DNA from: Umbilicaria muhlenbergii
Lineage: Eukaryota; Ascomycota; Lecanoromycetes; Umbilicariales; Umbilicariaceae
Length of the DNA: 64,000 nucleotides
NCBI GenBank assembly: GCA_000611775.1
Contig: KK106982.1
Location: forward strand, 1,968,643 to 2,032,642
Reading direction: 5' to 3'
Every line of letters begins with the position of its first letter. Position 1 is the first letter of the stretch. Below the pieces are notes generated by a model. It did not search any database. It was given only the letters and a program-made list of their open reading frames with translations, and was not told the DNA's origin. A program made the translations under genes and the position numbers. Shown here piece by piece: positions 1 to 10,136 of this stretch.

Positions 1-2155
1 TTAAAATCTGAAGAGGACTTCTCTCATGTCTTATGTTTCTTCATGTCTGATGTAGCTGATGTGATCTCATCAACATTCTTCAGGCTCTTACCTGTCATTA
101 TCTTGATCACCTTGAAGTTTTCAGTTGACAGCTTTTAACTCACTGATAATTCTTCCTGCATTCAAGTGATTCTCTTTTAATTCTTGCTGTTTTTTCAGAA
201 AGCTGTTTGACTCTTCTCTTTTTCTTCAGAGTTTATGAATTCATACATCTTTTTTCATATCTTGTTGTACAACACTTTTTTGTTCTTTATGACTGCTCTG
301 ACTTTCATCACAGGTTTAAAGCTTGACCTCATCTTTCTCATTCACTTGATTGAATTAAAGTCTGTGCCTCAATGTGCTGTGCATTTTGCTGATGATATCT
401 CATTTTTTATTATCTCTGCAGTCAGGACGTCTGTCAATCTTATGTATTTTAAAGATCAAGTTGAAGTGTCATCCTTCTTGTAGTCTTCTCAGTTAAATTC
501 TTTCATCATTATTGATCAGTCTGTAAATGCTTCACTTGAAGGTTGAGTTCTCTGTTTTGTCATTATCTTTGTACTGACTGCTTTTCCTACTCTATAGACT
601 CTTACTCAGTACTCAAGTCTCAGTATTTAAACTCATTCTTTAATAGACCTCAGATCTTTCTTCTCTGTCTTCATGAACATCATTTCAGGAGCTTTGATCA
701 GAAGTGTAAACTTGTTCATGAATGTTCACTGTGATGAAAGGTATGAAGGCGTCATGCTTGTGATTATAAAATGATGTTTGATATCTTTGATTGAAAGTGA
801 AGGCTTGTTCAAGAGTGTTCACTGTGATGAAAGGTGTGAAGGTGTCACGCTTATGATTGTAAAATGATCTTTAATATAAGAGATGAGCTCTGTGATGTTA
901 AGCTTATCTGTTATTATCTTTTTCAGAGTGATAACTCATCCTGTCTGCTCATGTGAAGATTACTCAAATATGCTGAAGTCTTCAGCTTTGAAACCTTCAA
1001 GGTCTGACAAGTTTGATGTCTTTAAATGTGCTTCAGTTGTCCTCCTCACTCAATGTTCAGTGATTGAACTGAGGAACAGACTGATAAAAAGTCTTGCTGA
1101 TGACAAATTTTACAGTTTGTAAGCTTTCAGGCTTGCATAAGCGGGCTGAATCATGATGAGATCAGTAGTTGCAAGTGATATGAGTGTCATAGAGATGAGT
1201 GCAATTGAGGTGAGTGTGACTGAGGCATGCACATGTGAGGTGAGTGTAATTGAGGCAGGTGAGAATGAGATGATTTAAACTTTCCTCTCTTCCCTTTCTC
1301 TCATTTCTCTCAATATCACTTTAGTTTTATTCTTATCAATTTGCTCTGAATTAGTTCCCTCACTCTTTGCTTTCTCTTTCAGAGCAGCCTTTTGATATTT
1401 TATATCATCTCAGTTATTCTTATGATGTTTCTCTGCAGTTAAGCACTTCATTTCTGCTTTAATGACTTAATCTGCTCTTTTTCTCCTTTCTCCTTCTGAG
1501 CTGTTGCTGTAGTATGTGAACATTAACTCATCCTTGCCCTCACTGAGCTTGATGATGTGTGAGCATTTCTTCATAGTAATAACCTGAGCTTGAGATCATT
1601 CTGGCTGACGGTGATAGAGTTTGTTTAAATTTAAGACTTGATTTGTGTTGTCTTTTCACATCAAGTAGAGCTTATGAGCTTCTGCAAAGTTGTAATTGAT
1701 ATTGAAGTTCTCTTCTGTGCTGACAAAGCTGTTTAGTGTGAGGCTTCATTCAGGTCTGCCTCACTGATCTTCTTTTAACTTATAAATGTTTGAGTCATGA
1801 GGTCAGTTGAGTCATCATTTTGATTCTTTCATGAGGTGATAATATAGTTCATATGAAATAAATTGTAAGAGCAGGACTACTGTGTAAATGAGATCTTTCA
1901 CTGATGAAATGCTCTCACATATCTCTTGTAATGTGAAAGCTCCGCCTGATGATGACAGCTCAGCATTTCATAATTCAGAATCATGTTGATGTATTAAGGA
2001 AATTTGTTTACTTGTAAGATGATGATTTTGCATCTGCTCACTGCTCAATCATTCTTAAGCACTTTTTTTTTTGATTATGTCTTGCAATGCAACAAGCGCT
2101 CTGATATCACAAAACCACTGCATGCAAAGAATGAGTAATGTAACATGCAAGCAAA
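1..2155. repeat. RIP-like repeat DNA left of element A, family not identified
   Basis: This stretch is AT-rich, almost free of CpG, and without a credible gene. Open frames are short and show no domain I recognise. It contains a 93-bp tandem duplication (692-784 and 785-877). On the minus strand, near 2093-2107, there is a stretch close to TGATATCAGAGCGC, which resembles the initiator-tRNA-Met primer site used by many Ty1/copia elements. That would fit a copia-type internal region running leftwards, but it is a single weak clue. Alternatively this is the continuation of element C, because A inserted between position 2155 and 16484. Confidence 0.5.
692..877. repeat. 93-bp tandem duplication, two copies
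   Basis: Two adjacent units of 93 bp (692-784 and 785-877) share the core cttgttca...gtgttcactgtgatgaaagg. They differ mostly by C/T and G/A changes, as expected for a duplication later hit by RIP. Confidence 0.7.
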
Positions 2156-2588
2156 TGTAACAGGTGGTGTCATAATGATGAAGATAGTACAATCATTCAA
2201 TGAACTATATCAATGTTCATCTAACCACGGCGCTTGATTCAATGAACTACTGATCACATGTAGACTTAAATAAGCTAGAAGGCAGTAGACCTATGAGATT
2301 GCATTTGATACATGAGTTGAGCATGAGCTCCTAACTATGAATCTACCTGTGATTATATAATACTTTAGAAGACTCATGTGTGACTGTACTGCTCTGTGTG
2401 TGTAACTTTACTGCTCAGGGTGCTCATGCTCTGAGCATCATGAGTGATTGAGTGCTCAAGGTGCTCATGCCCTGAGCATCATGAGCAGTTGAGTGCTTGA
2501 GGTGCTCATGCCTTGAGCATCATGAGCAGTACCACATGTACACCTGCTACATGTATCATCCAGGTACTGTTTAGTGAGAGGTGTAACA
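2156..2588 (-). repeat. 3' LTR of element A (433 bp)
   Basis: The LTR runs TGTTACA...CCTGTTACA on the minus strand. A TATATAA box lies near 2354-2360. It carries the same internal 41-bp repeats as the other LTRs. A purine-rich tract immediately inside (about 2592-2602, read on the minus strand) is the likely polypurine tract. Confidence 0.93.
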
Positions 2589-3121
2589 TTAGCTCTCTTC
2601 TCAACATTTTCATCCTTGAAAACTCAACCTTCTTCATGCCTTCAATTGATATCAGAAAGAAGAAGTCATCTACTTCTCATTGTTCTCATTTGATCAATTC
2701 AATCACTGAGAACAGGAGGATTATCATGTGAACATGTAGTCACTGCTTAACTGATGACAAAGAGTGTAAAATGTTAAATGATTGTGACAAGTGCAACATC
2801 TGCATTCAGCTGAGTGTCTCTTGTGACTTATTCATATCTCTGAAGGAGATCAACAAGGTGAGCATGAAGATTCATCATTTGAAAAAGAAAAAGGATGTCA
2901 TCATGACACAAAAGCAAGAGATAAGAGTGAAGAAAGAGAGGCTTCACAAACAAATTGTTTTTCTGAGAAAGAAACAGTCAGACTTGATCTGTACTGAACT
3001 TCAGAACATTGAAGAGTTGAAGATGAATGAGCACACAGCTGCTGTAACTGCTGATTTTTCTATTGAACCTTCACTCAACTTTCTTGCGTCTGAGGCTTTT
3101 GATCTCAGTGACATGAACTGA
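2522..3121 (+). other. Antisense accessory reading frame of element A (broken), starting inside the 3' LTR
   Basis: This is a 600-bp frame on the strand opposite to gag-pol. It begins at an ATG inside the 3' LTR and ends in the region just after the chromodomain. The same frame, also exactly 600 bp, occurs in element B (15322-15921). Both copies are broken. The visible parts are an N-terminal Ser/Thr-rich segment, then (about 2733-2830) seven cysteines with spacing C-x2-C-x6-C-x5-C-x2-C-x2-C-x6-C, identical in both copies. After that comes a Lys/Glu/Leu-rich coiled-coil-like stretch. Six of the cysteines fit the Zn2Cys6 consensus (C-x2-C-x6-C-x8-C-x2-C-x6-C), although the usual basic residues between cysteines 2 and 3 are weak. 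The zinc-cluster reading is inference. Confidence 0.6.
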
Positions 3122-4132
3122 CTTCCTGCAGGTTTCTTTAATGAAACTGTCACAGTTTCACTGCATAATGAGTGAGATTTTCCTCTGACTCTCATGTGTT
3201 TCCTTCACTGTTGTATCCTTTTCATTTGATCAAGTAGTGTGACTCATCATTTATGTCTTGCTGATCTAGGATTTCTTCTACCTTGAATTCAGCATCTTGA
3301 CTTTTCAGGTTGATTTCTGATGATTTTTCTTGTATTGACATTTCTGGGTCTGCTGGTTTGAGTAGTGATATGTGGAATACTGAGTGTATTCACATAGTGA
3401 GTGAAAGCTCAAGTTCATAGTTGATGCTTCCCTTAGCTTTTGCAATTTAAAAAGGTCTCAACTTCATGTGATTTAATTTGTTGCTAAATCACTTTGTCTT
3501 GATGTTGTGATGCAGAAGGTATATTTTATTCCTCTTTTTAAGAGTAAGTTCTTTATCTCTCTTTTTATTATAATATATCATTGATCTTTCTGAGGCAAAT
3601 TTGATGTTCCTTTGTAGCATTTCATGCAAGTCTTTAAGGTGATTCACTTGTATTCTTGCTTTTTGTGTTATCATTATTAGCCCCCTGACCTCATTCATAG
3701 CCGGGTTGAAATCATAATTGATGTAGAATGATGATACTTCAGTTGTCTTTGTTACTGTTGAATTGTATGTTAACTGAGCTATTGGTAAGAGTTCTACTCA
3801 ATTAGTTTGTTGATAATTAACATAACAATGTAGGTATTGTTTCATAGTTTGATTTAATCATTCTGTCTGCTCATTCATCTGAGGATGATATGATGTTGAT
3901 AACTTGTGATGAATCCTCAACTGGTTCATTAATGATTTTCAGAACTTGAAGGTAAAGAGTTTATCCTTATCAGAGATTATCTCTTTCAGCAGTTCATGAT
4001 TAACTGTTATAATTCTTAAAAACATATATGTGAGTTCCTCTGCTGATGATGCTTCATTGTATGATATGAAGTATTCATATTTCATAAGTCTGTCAGTGAT
4101 AATCAATATTGAATCATAAACTGCTTTCATCA

Positions 4133-5252
4133 CATCCGCAACTTGGCAGCCCGCTCAAAAATAAGGTTTTAGTTAATAGTACTTTATGCGCTCAGAGCAC
4201 TCTCTGAGCAGTAAATGAGCTCATACAAATCTTACACTTTAAATAACTATTATACATTAATGAATAATAAAAAACTTTTTATTGAAAAGTTTTAAATCTC
4301 TTTATTCTGTACACTTTACAAACTAAAAATTTCTTCATAAGTTTTAATTTGCAATAGTTATGAATTAAAAAACTTTTAACTAATTATAAATATATTAGCA
4401 TATTAAATAACTATTGCGCTTTTATACTTATAATATAACTTTCAGTTTATAAGTTGTAGAGAATAAGCTGTTTAAGAGTTTTCTTATACAAAGTTTCTTT
4501 TTATGTGTTATTGTTGTTGAGTTATTCAAAAAGTCATTAAAAGTCTATTTATTAATATTGTGATTTTCATCACTGAAAGTTTAAAATCAATGTAACTTTT
4601 TAACAACAACAGTTATAAAAAAACTTTAAATTATAAAACTGTTTAATAGCTTCTTCTCTACAACTTATAAACTAAAAGTTATATCATAAGTATAAAAGCG
4701 CAATAGTTATTCAAAGTATGTGACTTTTTTTAAAAGATTTCTCGCTATTGAAAACTTGAATTAAATATAACTTAACAACAACAGCAGATATGAAGAAACT
4801 TTTAGTTTAACATTAATAAAAAATACTGTTTTTTATAACTTATGCATTGAAAGTTTCTTCATATCCGTTGAGGTGCAAAAGTTATTAAAGTGTGTAAATT
4901 TTTAAGAGGCGAAAATCTTGAAGTTCTTTAAATAGTCAGAACTCAACACTTATACAGTGCTTGCAGACTCAACAAATCATGATTTTTTATTGCAGAAAAG
5001 TGAATTTTAGCAAAAGTTTACTTATTATAAATTTTACTGTTATTATAACACTGTGTGTGTACTTGTTTAAACAATTGTTTTAATAACTGTTTTTTTATCA
5101 CAAAATTTTGATGTTCCGCTCAAGATTTAAGGTTGAGCTCAAAGCGCTCAAAGGGTGCTAAGAGCGGCTGTTAGCTGAGACATGAGATCAGAAGCTCAGA
5201 GCGCTCAAAGTGCTAAAAACTAACTCAGAGCTAACTTGCTAAATTGCTGATG
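4133..5252. mobile_element. Foldback / MITE-like DNA element inserted in element A
   Basis: Comparison with element B shows a clean 1,120-bp insertion in the integrase region of A, flanked by the dinucleotide CA on both sides (4131-4132 and 5253-5254) where B has CA once. The ends are imperfect inverted repeats: CATCCGCAACTTGGCA on the left against CATCAGCAATTTAGCA as the reverse complement on the right. Inside, long inverted arms fold around about 4558. For example, the stretch from about 4405 (ctattgcgcttttatact) returns in reverse complement up to about 4710. No transposase frame is visible, so it is non-autonomous. The superfamily is unresolved: a 2-bp CA duplication does not fit the strict TA target of Tc1/mariner. 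Confidence 0.8.
4405..4712. repeat. Long inverted repeat inside the foldback element
   Basis: Arms of about 75 bp or more (about 4405-4480 and 4632-4712) are near-perfect reverse complements separated by a loop of about 150 bp. Weaker pairing continues inward (ttattgttgttgagtta against taacaacaacagttataa). The RNA or single strand could form a large hairpin. Confidence 0.8.
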
Positions 5253-8200
5253 CAGGGGTTCTTTCAACCTTGATAGTTTTACTACAAAGTTTAGTGTGAT
5301 ACTCACTCATGATCTCAATGATGTCTTTAATGACTTGAATAAACTGTATGACTTATGTTGATCTGCTTTGCTTCTTCAGCAGATGTCACACTTCTGAATA
5401 ATCTCTTCAATCTTTTTCTTCATGTGTGAGAAGTAATATGTCCTTGTGAGTCATTCTACTGTTTTGTCAATTTCTTGATGATCATGCATTTTGTTGAAAT
5501 GACTTTCCTTTATTAGCTTTCATTGAAGACTAGTAGAAACATAGATCAAGTCTTGAAAAAGTAATAAACTTTTCTTCTTTTTGAAGCTTTCATGATCTTT
5601 AATATTCTGAAGAACCTGCTGTGTTAACTTATCATTCTTCAACACTTTTTGAATCTCATTTTTAAAAATGCTATCCTCTACCTGTATGATAAGGTTGAAC
5701 TGTTTATTGAAAGACATGTCTTCTTGCTTATCCTCCTGAAGGATAACATGACTGATGACTGATTTGTCTTGCAAATAATCAGCTCATTAATTGAGAGTGT
5801 TTATTTTAATGTTCTCTGATCCTTTCTGATAATGAATCTTGAAGTTATACTGTGACAACTCTTCTGATCAACGCACTTGTCTTCAATTTAAGACTTTCAT
5901 TGTCATAAAATACAACAGATTTTTATAATTTGAGTATACTTAAACCTCATGTTTAGGTCCTTTCAGATACACATGTCATTGCTTGAATGCATCAACAATA
6001 ATTAACAGCTTCTTGTCATGTATCTCATAACTCATTTCAGCGCTTAAAAACTTTCTTGAATAGAAAGCTACTGACTGTAAACATCTCTTATCATTTAACT
6101 GATTGATGCATGCTTCTATAGCTTCATCTGATGCATTCATCTCAAGCGTAATAGGTTTCTCAGGGTTGAAACTCATGAGAATTGATTGAGAAGTGAATCT
6201 CTTCTTTAACTCATTGAAGGCTTTCTGTGCTTCAGGTGATCACTTGAATTTCTGATTCTTTTTGATCAACTTCATTAGAGGTGATGTGATCTTTGAATAC
6301 TTCTCAATAAACTTCTTATAGAAGTTTGTGAACTCAAGGAAGAATTGTACTTCCTTGATGTTCTTTGATACTGATCATTCAATCACAGATCATATTTTCT
6401 TTAAGTTCATTTATAACTCTTCTGATGTTACTATGAAGCCTAGGAAGTGTACTTCCTTGAAATAAAAAAGACTTTTCTCAGGCTTTACCTGTAGTCCTGC
6501 ATCTTGAAGTGCTTGCAGAATTTTTCAAATGTGCTGAACATGCTGCTCCTTCATCTTGAAGTAGATCAGTATGTCATCAAGGTAAATGATCATGAACTGA
6601 TTTAAGTACTCTCATAGTATGTTATTAATAAAAGCCTGAAAAGTTGCTGACGCGTTCATCAATCTGAAAGGCATTACCAGGTACTCATAAAGTCTGAATC
6701 TTGTTCAGAATGCAGTTTTTCATTCATCTCCTTCTTTGATATGAATCTGGTTGAAGGCTCCTGAAATATTAAACTTGATGAATCATTACACTCTTTGAAA
6801 CTGATCCTGCAGTTCTGAAATGAGTGACAAAGAGTAACTGTTCTTGACAGTTATGTTGTTCAATGCTTAATAATTAACACACAACTTAAGTGAACTGTCT
6901 GATTTTGGCATGAACAGTATTGAATATTCAGCTGAAGATTAAGATTTTTGTATGAATCCTTTTCATAAGTTCTCCTCTAAGTATTCTCATAATGCGTTTA
7001 ACTTCTGAGGTGACAATGAGTAGATAAGTTGTTTTGTTGATGTACAATCTTTCATGATCTTGATTTCATGATCTTATTCTTAATGTTTCAGCAAGACATC
7101 CTGATCTTTTACAGCTGTAAACAATTCCTTGAAGTCTTTATATTCTTTAAGGATAAGTAGCTTGATAACAGAGTCTTGATCATCTTCAACTCACCTGCTT
7201 CATAATATCTTTGCATTGAGATTCTTTAATTCCTCATGTGTCTCTTCTATTAACATAGTGAAGATCTTCACACCTTCAGGTGAGTTCAGGACTGAATATA
7301 ACTTATTAAGATTATCACTCTTAATGAAGTATATCTCATTTTCAGCTCAATCAATCATCAGATTGACTGCTCAGAGTCATGATATTCTTAAAATTATGTC
7401 ACTTCCTGATTGCTCTGTTATGTTGAATTGAATCTTTTCTCAATGTTGACTTAATCAGATAGGCGTGAGAATCATCTCTCAGTTTACTCATTCATCATTA
7501 TGTTTCATAAAGGTCTCATTAAACTCTTGAAGTTTAAAGGGATTCTGCTTCACCTGTGTTTGAATTACATGTTTCACAGTAAATTCTGAGTTCATGAAGT
7601 TCCCTGTGCAGTCACTGTCTATTAACAGTTGAGCTGGCTGATCATTGACTTTAACTCAGACATGAAAATTGCTCATGTCTTTCTGTGCTGCAGTGATGAA
7701 CTCTTGCTGTCATTCATTGTCTGAAGGCTTCAAAGTAAATGTCTTCAGGAGCCTCTGACCTGAAGAGCCTTTTAGTTTTTTAAATTAAAAGGAGAGAAAC
7801 TTAAGTTCTTCTTTACATACTTGAAGTCTTTCAGATTCACTCTCTGAGCTGAATGTTTGCTCAGATCTCTCTTAAAGTATTCACTTCAGAGTTCTCATAC
7901 TTTCATATGAAGTTCTCATGAGATGTGTACTTCATCAGAGGTAACATATCCTCTTCTGATGATGAACTGAGAACCTTTCAGAGGTGTCTTTTTAATTATA
8001 TCTTGATAATTGATTTCCTTGTGATTTTGCTTCTGTGTAAATGCATCTCAAATAATGTAAAGGATCTGATTTTTTATCTCTTTTACTCACTTCATGTACT
8101 CCTCTTTCTTGCTGAGGGCATTGAGTATTTCAGTGTATGTTCAAATTCATCTTTCTTCATGAGTAGTTAATCACTCATTATTGTCTTCTTTCATAAGTTC

Positions 8201-9441
8201 TCTTGAATCTTTTGAAGATGTTACTTTCATGAAATCTTCCTCCTCACTAGATGAGGGTATCATATCATTACTGTCAACATAATTGCCTTTCAAGTTGAAC
8301 TGCTCATGTTCAGCTTGATATTTCTCTATGTCTGTGATGAGGTTACTGCAAGAGATCATGACATACTCTTTTGTCTTCTTTGATTGACATGAAAATCATT
8401 CAGAGTCATCTTTGTCACTCTGATGAACTGTACAGCTGTCATCATAACAAGCTGTTCAAGACATAATGTTATGTTGAACTGATTATTTCAGTGCTGACTC
8501 TTTTAGCACAGCGGCGTATGTCTTCTTTTTTGATGAAAAGGCTTTCATTGAGACTCAATAATTGCATGTGAAATGTTCTGACTTTTCACAGCTATAGCAA
8601 TTCTCTTTAATTCTGATACTCTTTGATAGCTGCTTGATTCCTCTCTGAAATCAATTCCTTCAGAAAGCTGCATCAATTTTCATTGACTGAGGGTCATAAT
8701 AAGATTGATTATTATATTGAGTGCTTTCATGAGGCTTGTTTGCCTTTGATGATACATAATTCTTTTGGCTTTTTTTCATAGATCTTTCATACATGCAGTT
8801 GTTGATGATGACTGACTTTTCAATCATCTTAAGTAGGGTGACTGATCACTTCAATCAGGAGATTTCATTCTTAATGAAGTTCTTTAAGCCCTTGTAGTAC
8901 TGCGCGGTCAAGGCAGTGTCATCTCAATTCATATACATGACATGTCTTTGAAAATTAACTGCATACATCATGACAGCTTCTTTCTGCACAATATTATAAA
9001 TTTCTCACTTCATGATCCTTTCTTGATTAATGATTTTAAACATAATTCTTATCTGCTTCTTGAACTCCTTTAAACTGAAGAAGATTTCATTCATCTCATC
9101 ATCATGATTCTTCTTCTCATTTTTCATATAATCTCAGAGAGTCAGCTCAAATCAATTGAGAGCATCAGATCTTAAGTAAAAGAACATGTACAACACTTTG
9201 TCAGACTTCTTCTTGAACATAATATGATTGAGGTGAATGTAAGTATCAAGCTGAGTGAGGAATGAACTCAACATTTTATGTTCCTTTAAGAACTTGTCTG
9301 ATGATGAGATCTTGATCTTCATCTCTGATGATGTCAAGCTCTCAATGACTGATGAATCACAGCTGAAGGCTGTCATCCTTTTAAGGAACTCATGAGTCAC
9401 AGTTCATTTCATGACTGATATCTTGATGATGATGCTCAAAA

Positions 9442-9689
9442 TGTAACAGGTGATGTCATAGTGATGAAGATAATATAATCATTCAATGAATTATATCAAT
9501 GTTCATTTAATCACAGTGCTTGATTCAATGAACTACTGATCACATGTAGACTTGAATAAACTAGAAGGCAGTAGACTTATGAGATTACATTTGATACATG
9601 AGTTGAGCATGAGCTTCTAACTATGAATCTACCTGTGATTATATAGTACTCTAAGAGACTCATGTGTGATCATACTGCTCTGTGTGTGT
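9442..9689 (-). repeat. 5' LTR of element A, inner part (248 bp)
   Basis: This is the part of A's 5' LTR that lies next to its gag region. It is cut at 9689 by element B. The remaining 185 bp resume at 16294, and the two parts add up to 433 bp, the same as A's other LTR. Just inside, 9429-9439 reads ATGATGCTCAA, the complement of the presumed primer-binding site. Confidence 0.93.
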
Positions 9690-9751
9690 TGTTACACCTC
9701 TCAGTAAATGGTACCTGAATGATATGCATAGCAGGCGTACATGTGGTACTG

Positions 9752-9874
9752 CTCATGATGCTCAAGGCATGAGCACCTCAAGCACTCAATCACTCATGAT
9801 GCTCAAGGCATGAGCACCTCAAGCACTCAATCACTCATGATGCTCAAGGCATGAGCACCCTTGAGCAGTAAGAT
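9752..9874 (+). repeat. Three 41-bp direct repeats in the LTR (U3)
   Basis: Units start at 9752, 9793 and 9834; the third is diverged at its end. Each has a CTCATG...CATGAG inverted repeat around ATGCTCAAGG, so each could form a short hairpin. The same array is present in every LTR of A and B. They may be regulatory repeats upstream of the TATA box. Confidence 0.85.
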
Positions 9875-9919
9875 TACACATGTAGAGCAGTACAGTCACA
9901 CATGAGTCTTCTAAAGTAC

Positions 9920-9962
9920 TATATAATCACAGGTAGATTCATAGTTAGAAGCTCATGCTCAA
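9920..9962 (+). promoter_or_regulatory. Presumed LTR core promoter and transcript start of element B
   Basis: TATATAA at 9920-9926 is followed about 30 bp later by ATGCTCAA (9955-9962), where the transcript would begin. These eight bases are complementary to the primer-binding site after the LTR (10126-10133). The promoter role is inferred from position only. Confidence 0.4.
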
Positions 9963-10125
9963 CTCATGTATTAAATGCAATCTCATAAGTCTACTACCTT
10001 CTAGCTTATTCAAGTCTACATGTGATCAGTAGTTCATTGAATCAAGTGCTGTGATTAGATGAACATTGATATAATTCATTGAATGATTGTATTATTCCTG
10101 TCATTATGACATCACCTGTTACACT

Positions 10126-10136
10126 TTGAGCATCAT
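10126..10136 (+). other. Presumed primer-binding site of element B, possibly self-primed
   Basis: TTGAGCATCAT begins two bases after the LTR end. It shows no match that I recognise to the 3' end of a tRNA (no leading TGG). Its complement ATGATGCTCAA occurs in the LTR repeats, and the 8-nt core ATGCTCAA lies at the expected transcript start. This is the layout of the self-priming Tf1/sushi-type elements. Element A has the same arrangement (9429-9439 on the minus strand). Confidence 0.45.

Larger units (their letters stand above)
9690..10123 (+). repeat. 5' LTR of element B (434 bp)
   Basis: It starts TGTTACACC and ends CACCTGTTACA. By hand alignment it differs from the 3' LTR of B at roughly 30 positions, all transitions. 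It contains three 41-bp direct repeats starting at 9752, 9793 and 9834, and a TATATAA box at 9920-9926. Confidence 0.95.

Noticed and set aside
9752-9874. CRISPR-like array of 41-bp repeats
   Set aside because: The units are contiguous with no spacers, lie within LTRs, and the organism is a fungus.
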